DNA of 64,000 nucleotides from Aquabacterium sp. OR-4 (GTDB taxonomy: Bacteria; Pseudomonadota; Gammaproteobacteria; Burkholderiales; Burkholderiaceae_C): NCBI RefSeq assembly GCF_025290835.2, contig NZ_JAOCQD020000001.1, positions 806,001 through 870,000 of the forward strand, read 5' to 3'. The notes under the pieces were generated by a model. The model ran no database searches, was not told where the DNA came from, and saw only the letters and a program-made list of their open reading frames with translations. Each line of letters opens with the position of its first letter. Position 1 is the stretch's first letter. Positions 41,004 through 49,415 of the stretch are shown piece after piece. Made by a program: the position numbers and the translations under genes.

Positions 41004-42490
41004 GCGGCAGCGATGAGCTGACGCTCGAGCGGTCGCCCGGCGCGCTGGCCGCCGATCTGCTGGCGCGCAGCGCCGCGGCAGCGGCGGCCGAGCCCGCGCC
41101 GCCCGGCAGCCTGCCGCGCTCGGGCACGGCGGCGCCGTCGCCGCCGCCGGGCTCGTCCTCGTCGGCGCTGCGCCTGTTGCAGTACGAGGCCGAGGTGCGC
41201 CGCGTGCAGGGCGAGCAGGCCTTGCTGATGCACCTGGTCAACGAGGCCCGCAGCCTGGTGCCCTATGGCCAGGCCATCGTCTTCCGGCGCCGTGGCGGCG
41301 GCCGCGGCTGGCGCCCGGTGGCGGTGTCGGGCCTGCCCTCGGTGGATGCCAACTCGCCGCTGCTGGTGGCGCTGGGCCGCGGCCTGGCGCGGCAGACCGG
41401 CAGCACGCTGCAGGACATGAAGTCGCTCGACCTGCAGTCGGCCAGCGCTTGGCCGGGCCTGGACGAGCGCAGCCGCGGCACGCTGCGCGGCTTTGCGCTG
41501 CCGCAGGGCCTGTGGGTGCCGCTGCCCGATGCGGCCGACCGGGTGGATGCCGGCGTGCTGTTCCTGCGCGAGGCGCCCTTCAACCCCGGCGCCACGGTGC
41601 TGCTGCGCCGCCTGGGCCAGACCTATGCCCATGCGTGGACGGCCTTGTCGGGCCCGCGCCGGCGCACCCTGGGCCAGGCGCGCACGCCCTGGCTGGTGCT
41701 GGCGGCGCTGCTGCTGCTCACCGCGCTGGGTGCCATGCCGGTGCGCCTGAGCGTGATGGCGCCGGTGGAGGTGGTGGCCGCCGAGCCGCAGGTGCTGACC
41801 GCGCCGATCAACGGCGTGGTGCGCCGCATCAACGTGGCGCCCAGCGCCACGGTGGCGGCGGGCGAGGTGGTGGTGCAGTTCGACGACATCCAGCCGCGCA
41901 ACGAGATGCTGCTGGCGCAGCAGCGTCTGGCGGTGGCCCAGGCGCGCGACGCGCGCACCGCGGCGGCCGCCTTCCAGAACCCCGAGGCCGCGCACGAGCT
42001 GGCCACCGCACGCGCCGAGTACGAGCTGGCGCGCGTCAACCACGACTATGCGGTCGAGGTGCTGGCCCGCACCGCGGTGCGCGCGCCGCAGGCCGGCGTG
42101 GTGATCTACACCGACCGGCGCGACTGGGAGGGCCGCGCCGTGCAGGTGGGCGAGGAGATCGTGCAGGTGGCCGATCCGCAGCGCATTGCCCTGCGCGTGG
42201 AGGTGCCCACCGGCAACAGCCTGCCGCTGGCCACCGGCGGGCGCGGTGACGTGTACCTCGACAACGTGCCCTTCGGCGGCATTCCGGCCCGGGTGCGCCA
42301 TGCCTCGTACACGCCGCGCACGCTGCCGGGTGGCGACACCGCCTATACCGTGATGCTGGCGGCCGAACCGGGCCATCTGCCGCGCATCGGCGCGCGCGGC
42401 ACCGCGCGGCTGTACGGCGACGAGGTGCCGCTGGTGGTGCAGCTGCTGCGCCGGCCGCTGTCGGCGGTGCGCCAGTTCGTCGGCGTCTGA
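41000..42490 (+). CDS. GAF-like domain fused to a HlyD-type adaptor
   Basis: A 496-residue fusion. Residues 1-55 are disordered (Ala/Pro/Ser-rich). Residues 55-215 resemble a GAF-type sensor (LMHLVNEARSLVPYGQAIVFRR...GLWVPLPDAADRVDAGVLFL). One transmembrane segment (about 229-250) leads to a periplasmic HlyD-like part with lipoyl halves (LTAPINGVVRRINVAPSATV; VRAPQAGVVIYTDRRDW) and a coiled-coil hairpin between. The topology puts the GAF-like part in the cytoplasm, so export might be gated by an internal signal; that is inference. It overlaps the previous gene (ATGA) and precedes the M50 gene by 16 bases. Confidence 0.82.
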   Translation: MSGSDELTLERSPGALAADLLARSAAAAAAEPAPPGSLPRSGTAAPSPPPGSSSSALRLLQYEAEVRRVQGEQALLMHLVNEARSLVPYGQAIVFRRRGGGRGWRPVAVSGLPSVDANSPLLVALGRGLARQTGSTLQDMKSLDLQSASAWPGLDERSRGTLRGFALPQGLWVPLPDAADRVDAGVLFLREAPFNPGATVLLRRLGQTYAHAWTALSGPRRRTLGQARTPWLVLAALLLLTALGAMPVRLSVMAPVEVVAAEPQVLTAPINGVVRRINVAPSATVAAGEVVVQFDDIQPRNEMLLAQQRLAVAQARDARTAAAAFQNPEAAHELATARAEYELARVNHDYAVEVLARTAVRAPQAGVVIYTDRRDWEGRAVQVGEEIVQVADPQRIALRVEVPTGNSLPLATGGRGDVYLDNVPFGGIPARVRHASYTPRTLPGGDTAYTVMLAAEPGHLPRIGARGTARLYGDEVPLVVQLLRRPLSAVRQFVGV

Positions 42491-42506
42491 CGCCACAGAG
42501 CCCGAG

Positions 42507-44636
42507 ATGCAAGCGCTGGACGACGCCCTGCCGCTGCCGCCGCTGCGCCCCGAGCTGCAGCTGGCCGAGGCGCCGCCCGAGCCCGGCGGTGCGGCCCGCT
42601 GGCGGCTCGACGATCCGCTGCGCCAGCGCAGCTTCTTGCTCGCCGAGGGCGATCTGCGCCTGCTGGCGCTGTGGCCGCTGGGCCGCGTGGGGGCGCTGCG
42701 TGCGGCCTGGCAGCGCAGCCTGGCCGGGCCCGACAGCCAGTTCGAGCAGCAGCTGGGCGGCCTGATGGATTTTCTGCGCCAGCACCACCTGCTGGTGGCA
42801 CAGCCGGGGCGCGACAGCACGGCGCTGGCCGAGCAGGCCGCACGCCAGGCCCACCCGGGCCTGCGCGGCTGGTTCGGCCGCTGGATGGGCTGGCAGCTGC
42901 CGCTGCTGCGGCCTCAGGGTTTCCTGGAGGCCACCCTGCCGCTGGTGCGCGGCCTGTGGACCTGGCCGGCGCTGCTGCTGTGGGCGCTGTGCACGCTGCT
43001 GGGCCTGTACCTGGTGTCGCGCCAGTGGGATGCCTTCATCGGCAGTTTTGCGCAGTTCAACCAGCCCGAGGGCTGGCTGGCCTATGCGCTGGTGCTGCTG
43101 GCGCTGAAGCTGCTGCACGAGCTGGGCCATGCCTATGCCGCCGTGCAGCACGGCGTGCAGGTGCCCAGCATGGGCCTGTCGGTGGCCATGGGCGTGCCGA
43201 TGTTCTACACCGACACCAGCGGCGCCGTGCGCCTGCCGCGGCGCGCTGCGCGGCTGTGGATCGGCGGCGCCGGCATGCTGGCCGAATCAATGCTGGCCGG
43301 CCTGTGCACGCTGGCCTGGGCGCTGCTGGCCGACGGGCCGCTGCGCTCGGCCTGCTTCGTCGTGGCCACCTCGAGCTGGCTCACCACGCTGGCCATCAAC
43401 CTCAACCCGCTGGGGCGCTTTGACGGCTACTACATGCTGTCCGACGCGCTGGGCCTGGCCAATCTGCAGCAGCGTGCGCTCGACCACGCCGGCTGGGCCG
43501 CCGGGCGCCTGCTGCTGGGGCCGGTGATGGCCGCGCCCGAGCCGGCCGGGCCCGCGCGGCGCGCCGGCCTGATCGTGTTTGGCGCGGGGGTGTGGCTGTT
43601 CCGGCTGTCGCTGGGCCTGGCCGCGGCTGGGCTGGCGTATGCGCTGCTGTTCCAGCTGGCCGGCCTGGTGCTGGCCGCGGCCACGCTGTGGTGGCTGCTG
43701 CTGGCGCCGCTGCTGCGCCAGCTGGCCGCCTGGTGGCAGTTGCGCGGCGCGGTGGGCATGGGCCGCTGGCTGGGCCTGGCGCTGCTGCTGGCCGGCCTGG
43801 GCTGGGTCGTGCAGGCGCCGCTGGACCAGCGGGTGCGCGGCGCCGCCGTGCTGGGCTGGCAGCACGAGCAGCTGCTGCAGGCGCCCGAGGTGGCCACGGT
43901 GGATGCGCTGCTGGTGCGCGATGGCCAGCCGGTGCGCGCCGGCCAGCTGCTGCTGCGCCTGCGCTCGCCCGAGCTGCAACGCCGCCTGGCCGAGGCCGAG
44001 AACCAGCGCGTGCTGACCCTCGAGCGCCTGGCGCGCATTGCCGGCGACGCGCGCGACCGCAACGACCTGCTGGTGCTCGAGCAGCAGCGCGCCGAGGCCG
44101 ATGCCGCGGTGCAGGGCCTGCGTCTGCGCGTGGCGCAGCTCGAGCTGCGCGCCCAGGCCGACGGCCACCTGGTCGACATGCCGGCCTGGCTGCAGCCGGG
44201 CCAGTGGGTGCGGCCCGAGCGCACCCTGGGCCGCGTGCTGCTGGGCCAGCGGCTCGAGGTGCAGGGCTATGTCGACGACGCCGCGCTGCGGCGCCTGCAG
44301 GCCGGCGCGCCGGCGGTGTTTCTGGCCGACGACCTGAGCCTGGCGCCCGTCACGCTGCGCCTGAGCGCGGTGGAGCAGGCCACGGCCGAGCAGGTCACGC
44401 CCGAGCTGCTGGCCTCGGTGCACGGCGGCAGCGTGCCCACGGTGCTGGACAAGCGCGGCCGTGCCGTGCCGCAGCAGCCGGTGCACCGGGCGCGCTTCGA
44501 GGTGATGCAGGCCGGGGCGCCACTGGCGTCGCGGCTGTTGCGCGGGCAGGTGCAGATCGAGGCCGAGCCCGAGAGTCTGGCGGTGCAGTCGGGCCGGCGC
44601 ATGTGGCAGCTGTTGCTGCGCGAACTGCAGGGCTAG
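42507..44636 (+). CDS. M50-family membrane metalloprotease fused to a HlyD-like domain
   Basis: A 709-residue polytopic membrane protein. The zinc motif HELGH (His204-Glu205-His208) lies in a transmembrane segment, and NPLGRFDGYY supplies the third ligand Asp306, as in site-2 proteases. About eight hydrophobic segments span residues 150-445. After them comes a periplasmic lipoyl-type/HlyD segment (LLQAPEVATVDALLVRDGQPVRAG, a helical hairpin, and AQADGHLVDMPAWLQPGQWV). The N-terminal 150 residues are cytoplasmic. M50/HlyD fusions are known near peptide-export operons. Here it occupies the place an ABC exporter would normally hold, so it may process or move the adhesin. Confidence 0.85.
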   Translation: MQALDDALPLPPLRPELQLAEAPPEPGGAARWRLDDPLRQRSFLLAEGDLRLLALWPLGRVGALRAAWQRSLAGPDSQFEQQLGGLMDFLRQHHLLVAQPGRDSTALAEQAARQAHPGLRGWFGRWMGWQLPLLRPQGFLEATLPLVRGLWTWPALLLWALCTLLGLYLVSRQWDAFIGSFAQFNQPEGWLAYALVLLALKLLHELGHAYAAVQHGVQVPSMGLSVAMGVPMFYTDTSGAVRLPRRAARLWIGGAGMLAESMLAGLCTLAWALLADGPLRSACFVVATSSWLTTLAINLNPLGRFDGYYMLSDALGLANLQQRALDHAGWAAGRLLLGPVMAAPEPAGPARRAGLIVFGAGVWLFRLSLGLAAAGLAYALLFQLAGLVLAAATLWWLLLAPLLRQLAAWWQLRGAVGMGRWLGLALLLAGLGWVVQAPLDQRVRGAAVLGWQHEQLLQAPEVATVDALLVRDGQPVRAGQLLLRLRSPELQRRLAEAENQRVLTLERLARIAGDARDRNDLLVLEQQRAEADAAVQGLRLRVAQLELRAQADGHLVDMPAWLQPGQWVRPERTLGRVLLGQRLEVQGYVDDAALRRLQAGAPAVFLADDLSLAPVTLRLSAVEQATAEQVTPELLASVHGGSVPTVLDKRGRAVPQQPVHRARFEVMQAGAPLASRLLRGQVQIEAEPESLAVQSGRRMWQLLLRELQG

Positions 44637-44698
44637 GCCAGCCGGCCTGTGACCGATGCCGCCCGGCGGGCGGTGTTCAACCGACGAGAGGATGGGCG

Positions 44699-45712
44699 AT
44701 GACACATTTGGCGAGACGGCAGGCCTTGCGCCGGATCGGCCTGGGCGCCCTGGGCGCCTCGGGCGTGCCGGCGGCCTTGGCCCAGCAGGTCCCGTCGGCG
44801 GCGGCCTCGGCGGCCGATGGTTCGGCGCGCCTGCTGTTCGGCATTCCGCCCGGCGCGGCCGGCACCACGCTGGCCCAGGCCCTGATCGGGCAGATGGTGT
44901 CGCGCTACACGCCGCCGATCAAGATCGAGCATGTGTTGGGCCGTGAAGCCCGCCGCTCGGCCGAGGTGGTGAAGTCGGCGCTGCCCGACGGCAACACCCT
45001 GCTGCATGCGCAGTCGGCGCTGATCACGCTGTTTCCGTCCGTCTACCGCGAGCTGGGCTATGCGCCGCAGGCCGACTTCACGCCGCTGGCCTCGCTGTCC
45101 GAGTACGCCTTCATGCTGCTGGTGGGGCCGCGCGTGCCGGCCAGCGTCAGGACGCTCGACGACTTCCTGCGCTGGGTGGGCGACAACCCCGCGGCACGCC
45201 AGGTGGGGGTGGTGCTGAAGGGCTCGCAGGGCTGGCTGATGGCGCAGCACCTGGTGCGCGACCGCGACGCGCCGCTGCAGCCGGTGGCCTATGCCGGCAC
45301 CACGCCGGTGGTCAACGAGCTGCTGGGCGGCGGCCTGGCGGCCGGCATCGTGGTCACCGGCAATGCGCGCGAGGCCCTGGCCGACGGCCGCCTGCGTGCG
45401 CTGGCGGTCAGCAGCCCCCAGCGCTGGCTGGGCCTGCCCGACACGCCCTGCTTCGACGAGATCGGCCTGAGCGGCATGGCCATGACCGGCTGGTACGGCT
45501 GGTTCGGCCCGGCCGGCATGGCCGAGCCGGTGGTGCAGCGCCTGCGCGCGGCCATCGGCGAGGCCATGGCCACGCCCGAACTGACCCAGGCGCTCGAGCG
45601 CCTGTCGATGCGCCCCTTGCGCGAGACGCCCGAGCAACTGCGGGAGCGCATCGCCACCGAGACGACGCAGTACGCGCAAGCCGTGCGGCAGGCACGGCTC
45701 AGCCGCATCTAG
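44699..45712 (+). CDS. Bug-family (TctC-like) solute-binding protein, first of three
   Basis: A 337-residue periplasmic binding protein of the Bug/TctC family. The signal peptide (residues 1-28) carries a twin-arginine-like RRQALRRIGLGA. Family segments are FGIPPGAAGTTLAQALIGQM, LPDGNTLLHAQ, YRELGYAPQADFTPLASLSEYAFMLLVG, VAYAGTTPVVNELLGGGLAAGIV and LRALAVSSPQRWLGLPDTPCFDEIGL. Classical Bug proteins feed tripartite tricarboxylate transporters, but no TctA/TctB membrane gene is in the window. It starts 62 bases after the M50 gene. Frame and promoterless spacing suggest it belongs to the same operon. Confidence 0.88.
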   Translation: MTHLARRQALRRIGLGALGASGVPAALAQQVPSAAASAADGSARLLFGIPPGAAGTTLAQALIGQMVSRYTPPIKIEHVLGREARRSAEVVKSALPDGNTLLHAQSALITLFPSVYRELGYAPQADFTPLASLSEYAFMLLVGPRVPASVRTLDDFLRWVGDNPAARQVGVVLKGSQGWLMAQHLVRDRDAPLQPVAYAGTTPVVNELLGGGLAAGIVVTGNAREALADGRLRALAVSSPQRWLGLPDTPCFDEIGLSGMAMTGWYGWFGPAGMAEPVVQRLRAAIGEAMATPELTQALERLSMRPLRETPEQLRERIATETTQYAQAVRQARLSRI

Positions 45713-45753
45713 CCCAGGACCTGCCAAACCCCTTTTTTTGATGGAGACGAGGC

Positions 45754-46746
45754 ATGACCGACACAGATCGGCGCAGCCTGCTGGGTCGCCTGGCGGCATT
45801 GGCCGCGGGCACCTGTCCAGGCTGGGCGGCTGCCCAGGCCGCCGCCGGCAGCGAGGCCGGACAAATCATCTACGGGTTCAGCGAGGGTGGCGTGGCCACC
45901 ACCGTGGGCCTGGCCCTGGCCGAGGCCCTGTCGGGCACGTCGCAGGGGCGCATGGTGTTTCGCCACACCCCGGGCTCGGGCGGCAAGCTGGCCCATGACC
46001 AGGTGCGCCGCGCCGCGCCCGACGGGCGCACGCTGCTGTATGCCTCATCGAGTTCGCTGACGCTGATGCCGCACCTGTACCGCAAGCTGGGCTATGCGCT
46101 GGACGACTACCGCGCGGTGTCGCCGCTGTACGAGTTCACGCGCTCGTTCACGGTGGGGCCGCGGGTGCCCGAGGCGGTGCGCACGCTGGACGACTATGTG
46201 CGCTGGGTGATGCAGGACCCGGCGCAGGCCGCCTACGGCGTGCCGGCCATCGGCTCGGCGGCGCACCTGGCCGGCATGCTGGTGGCCCGGGCCCGCGATG
46301 TCACGCTGCGCCCCACGCCCTACCGTGGCTCGGCCACGCTGATCAAGGACCTGGTCAGCGGCAGCCTGGCGGCCGGCCTGACCATCGTGGGCCAGAACCT
46401 GGACGACTTCCGCAGCGGCCGGCTGCGCAGCCTGGGCGTGTCCAGCGCCGAGCGCTGGCCCTCGCTGCCGGGCGTGCCCACGCTGCTGGAGCAGGGCGTT
46501 GCCGACTGCGCCATCGTCGAGTGGCATGGCCTGCTAGGCCCCGCGGCCCTGCCGCTGCCGGTGGCTCAGGCGCTGCAGCAACGCGTGGCGCGCTTCATGG
46601 CCAGCGAGGCGATGCAGCGCGAGGCCACGGCGCAATCGCTGAAGGTGATCGCGCTGGCGCCAGAGGCCTTCCAGCAGTACATCCAGAGCGACTCGGCCCG
46701 CTGGGCCCAGGTGGTGCAGAAGACCCGCTTCTCGGCACAGGAGTGA
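45754..46746 (+). CDS. Bug-family (TctC-like) solute-binding protein, second of three
   Basis: A 330-residue Bug/TctC-type protein with signal peptide MTDTDRRSLLGRLAALAAG...AAA, again RR-containing and Tat-like. Family segments are YGFSEGGVATTVGLALAEAL, APDGRTLLYASSSSLTLMPHLYRKLGYALDDYRAVSPL, TPYRGSATLIKDLVSGSLAAGLTIVGQ and LRSLGVSSAERWPSLPGVPTLLEQGV. The sequence differs substantially from the first copy, so the three are old or fast-diverging paralogues and not a recent triplication. GGAGACGAGG precedes the ATG. It starts 41 bases after the first copy, past a short T run at 45733-45739 without a hairpin. Confidence 0.88.
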   Translation: MTDTDRRSLLGRLAALAAGTCPGWAAAQAAAGSEAGQIIYGFSEGGVATTVGLALAEALSGTSQGRMVFRHTPGSGGKLAHDQVRRAAPDGRTLLYASSSSLTLMPHLYRKLGYALDDYRAVSPLYEFTRSFTVGPRVPEAVRTLDDYVRWVMQDPAQAAYGVPAIGSAAHLAGMLVARARDVTLRPTPYRGSATLIKDLVSGSLAAGLTIVGQNLDDFRSGRLRSLGVSSAERWPSLPGVPTLLEQGVADCAIVEWHGLLGPAALPLPVAQALQQRVARFMASEAMQREATAQSLKVIALAPEAFQQYIQSDSARWAQVVQKTRFSAQE

Positions 46747-46749
46747 GCC

Positions 46750-47838
46750 ATGGCCGCAACCGACACTGCCACGCCGGCGCGCCGGCGCAACAGCCCCAGC
46801 CGTCGCCGCCTGCTGGGTGCCCTGGGCCTGGGCGGCCTGGGCGGCCTGCTGGGCGGCGGCCCGGCCTGGGCGCAGGCCCCGGCCGGCGGGCCGGCCTCGC
46901 TGCTGTACGGCTTTCCGAACGGCGGGCCGATCTCGCCGGTGCTTGACGCCCTGGTGGCCGGCCTGGCGGGCCGCTACCAGCCCGAGCTGAAGGGCCCCGT
47001 TCGCTACCTGCCGGGCAACGCCGGGCGGGTGGCCATCGACGCGCTGCGCCGCGGCCCGGCCGACGGCAGCCAGATGATCTTGTTGCCCAGCTCGCTGCTG
47101 ACCCTGCTGCCGCAGCTGGGCGGCAGCAAGGGCGAGGGCGTGCTGCGTGAGCTGGCGCCGGTGGCGTCGGTGGCCGCCATCACCTTCTGCGTGGCGGTCG
47201 GGCCCCGGGTGCCGGCCAGTGTGCGCAGCATGGCCGACTACCTGGCCTGGATGCAGGCCAACCCCGACCAGGCCACCGTGGGCGTGCCGGGCCTCAACAC
47301 CGGCGCGCATGTGCTGGCCAGCGCGATCGGCCGGCGCGCGGGCGCAACCTTCAACTTCGTCACCTTCCAGGGCACCGGACCGCTGGTGGCTGATCTGCTG
47401 TCGGGCGCGATCGCCAGTGCGCTGGTCATCGTGGGCGCGGCGCCGGAGGCCTTTGCCTCAGGCCGCCTGCGCGGCCTGGCGGTGACCAGCGAGGCGCGCT
47501 GGCCCTCGGTGCCCGACTGGCCCACGCTGGCCGAACTGGGTCTGTTCGAGGTGCCGGTGGTCGAGACCCTGGGCCTGTTCATGCATGGCGATACCGCGCC
47601 CGGCCAGCTCGAGGCGCTGGCCGCCGCCGTGCGCGCGCTGCAGACCGAAGGCCGGCTGCGCGAGCTGCTGCAGCGCATCGGCATGCGCCAGCCGGCGTCC
47701 GGCGGCACACCCGAGGGCTACCGCCAGGCCCTGCTGGCCGAGGCCCAGGCCTGGGCTGCGGTGCTGGTGGCCGGCAAGCTCAAGGCCGGGCCCACGGGCA
47801 CCGCTGTCGGCGCGGCCCCGGGCGGTCAGCGCGTGTAG
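46750..47838 (+). CDS. Bug-family (TctC-like) solute-binding protein, third of three
   Basis: A 362-residue Bug/TctC-type protein. Its longer signal peptide has [27 protein letters not shown], strongly Tat-like. Family segments are [70 protein letters not shown] and [26 protein letters not shown]. It follows the second copy by 3 bases, so the two are co-transcribed. Its last 13 bases overlap the convergent ybeY gene. The ligand is unknown. With no transporter partner here, these proteins could act in sensing or as periplasmic helpers of the upstream export system. Confidence 0.87.
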   Translation: MAATDTATPARRRNSPSRRRLLGALGLGGLGGLLGGGPAWAQAPAGGPASLLYGFPNGGPISPVLDALVAGLAGRYQPELKGPVRYLPGNAGRVAIDALRRGPADGSQMILLPSSLLTLLPQLGGSKGEGVLRELAPVASVAAITFCVAVGPRVPASVRSMADYLAWMQANPDQATVGVPGLNTGAHVLASAIGRRAGATFNFVTFQGTGPLVADLLSGAIASALVIVGAAPEAFASGRLRGLAVTSEARWPSVPDWPTLAELGLFEVPVVETLGLFMHGDTAPGQLEALAAAVRALQTEGRLRELLQRIGMRQPASGGTPEGYRQALLAEAQAWAAVLVAGKLKAGPTGTAVGAAPGGQRV

Positions 47839-48281
47839 GGGTCGTGCAGTCCCAGGCCGAGGAGGATCTGCGACTCGTGCGCTTCCATCTCGGTGGCGTC
47901 TTCGTCGCTGGTCTCGTGGTCCCAGCCCTGGGCGTGCAGGGTGCCGTGCACCAGCAGGTGGGCCACGTGATCGGCGGGCGACAGGCCTAGCTCGGCCGCC
48001 TCGCGCGCCACCACGCCGGCGGCCAGCACCAGGTCGGCCATCACCAGCGGCTCTTGCGCGTAGTCGAAGGTGAGCACGTTGGTGGCGTAGTCCTTGCCGC
48101 GGTAGTCGCGGTTGAGCGCGCGGCCTTCCTCATCGCCGACAAAACGCACCGTCATTTCGGCCGGCGCGTCCAGTGCCGCGCGAATCCAGCGCATCACCTT
48201 GTGCCGCGGCAGCAGGGCGCGCAGGCTGGCATCGGCAAACTGCAGCGACAGGCTCAGCTCGGGCCGGGGCGTGCGCGTCAT
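47826..48281 (-). CDS. ybeY: rRNA maturation endoribonuclease YbeY
   Basis: A 151-residue metal-dependent endoribonuclease involved in 16S rRNA 3' processing and ribosome quality control. The zinc motif H-x3-H-x5-H is present as [11 protein letters not shown], preceded by the conserved [17 protein letters not shown] and followed by [14 protein letters not shown]. Its start overlaps the end of phoH by 4 bases (ATGA), the usual pairing. Downstream on this strand one often finds corC (ybeX) and lnt; here the next DNA is the convergent Bug gene, with a 13-base overlap of the two stops. Confidence 0.94.
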   Translation of the reverse strand: MTRTPRPELSLSLQFADASLRALLPRHKVMRWIRAALDAPAEMTVRFVGDEEGRALNRDYRGKDYATNVLTFDYAQEPLVMADLVLAAGVVAREAAELGLSPADHVAHLLVHGTLHAQGWDHETSDEDATEMEAHESQILLGLGLHDPYTR

Positions 48282-49285
48282 GCCGCACCCCGATCGCCGG
48301 CGCCGGGCTTGGCGGCCTCGTAGGCCTCGACGATGCGGGCCACCAGCGGGTGGCGCACCACATCGGCGGCGGTGAAGCGCGAGAACGCGATGCCGCGCAC
48401 GCCGTCCAGCACCCGCGCGGCGTCGCTCAGGCCGCTGGTCACGCCCTTGGGCAGATCGACCTGGCTGGTGTCGCCGGTGACCACCGCGCGGCTGCCGAAG
48501 CCGATGCGGGTGAGAAACATCTTCATCTGCTCGGGCGTGGTGTTCTGGGCCTCGTCGAGGATCACGAAGGCATGGTTGAGCGTGCGCCCGCGCATGAAGG
48601 CCAGCGGCGCGATCTCGAGCTGGCCCTTCTCGAACGCCGCCTGCACGCGCTCGAAGCCCATCAGGTCGTACAGCGCGTCGTACAGCGGGCGCAGGTAGGG
48701 GTCGACCTTCTGCGCCAGATCGCCGGGCAGAAACCCCAGGCGTTCGCCGGCCTCCACCGCCGGGCGGGTGAGCACGATGCGCTGCACGCCGCTGCGCTCG
48801 AGCGCATCCACCGCGCAGGCCACGGCCAGAAAGGTCTTGCCGGTGCCGGCCGGGCCCAGGCCCAGCGTGATGTCGTGGCTGAGGATGTTGCGCAGGTACT
48901 GCACCTGGTTGGGTGTGCGGCCGCGCAGGTCGCTGCGCCGGGTGTGCAGCACGATGGCCTCGGCGTCGGGTGTGGTCACCACCGGCGTGTCGGCCGCGGC
49001 GCTGCCCCCGGCGCGCGGCGCCAGACCCTGCGCATGCGCCTCCACCAGCGCCAGCTGCAGGGCCTCGACCGCGATCGGCCGCGCCGCACGCTCGTACAGT
49101 GCCTGCAGCAGCGCCAGTGCGCGGCCGGCGGCCGCCTTGTCGCCTTCGACGCGGAACGCGCCGCCGCGGCGGCTGATGCGCACCGTCAGCGCGTCTTCGA
49201 TGGCGCGCAGGTGCTCGTCGAAGGCGCCGCTCAGATGGGCCAGGCGGGCGTTGTCGGTGGGTTCGAAGACGTGGCGCAGGATCAC
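48278..49285 (-). CDS. phoH: PhoH-like ATPase (GTG start)
   Basis: A 335-residue PhoH-family protein. It opens with [19 protein letters not shown] (a KH-like region follows), then the ATPase domain with Walker [32 protein letters not shown], Walker [20 protein letters not shown] and [10 protein letters not shown]. The GTG at 49285 is chosen since the preceding frame is low-complexity antisense to the kinase gene, and homologues start at the same ILRHVF. PhoH proteins bind nucleotides and are linked with RNA metabolism alongside YbeY. Members adjacent to ybeY are also called PhoL. Confidence 0.92.
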   Translation of the reverse strand: MILRHVFEPTDNARLAHLSGAFDEHLRAIEDALTVRISRRGGAFRVEGDKAAAGRALALLQALYERAARPIAVEALQLALVEAHAQGLAPRAGGSAAADTPVVTTPDAEAIVLHTRRSDLRGRTPNQVQYLRNILSHDITLGLGPAGTGKTFLAVACAVDALERSGVQRIVLTRPAVEAGERLGFLPGDLAQKVDPYLRPLYDALYDLMGFERVQAAFEKGQLEIAPLAFMRGRTLNHAFVILDEAQNTTPEQMKMFLTRIGFGSRAVVTGDTSQVDLPKGVTSGLSDAARVLDGVRGIAFSRFTAADVVRHPLVARIVEAYEAAKPGAGDRGAA

Positions 49286-49415
49286 GGTGCAGTGGGGCAG
49301 GCTGGGGGCGGGTGGGCCGGGCGGGCGCGCCGGGTTGCGGATTCTCCAACGAACCGGCCGCGCCGGCAGCCCGGGCTGCGCCGGAGGCCCGGCAGGCCGG
49401 CCCCACAATCGGTGC

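Noticed and set aside
45731..45741. Intrinsic terminator between the first two Bug genes
   Set aside because: There is a T run but no stable GC hairpin directly before it, and the ribosome binding site of the next gene follows at once.
44699..47838. A complete tripartite tricarboxylate transporter
   Set aside because: Only the binding-protein type (TctC/Bug) is present three times; no TctA or TctB membrane gene is found in the window.
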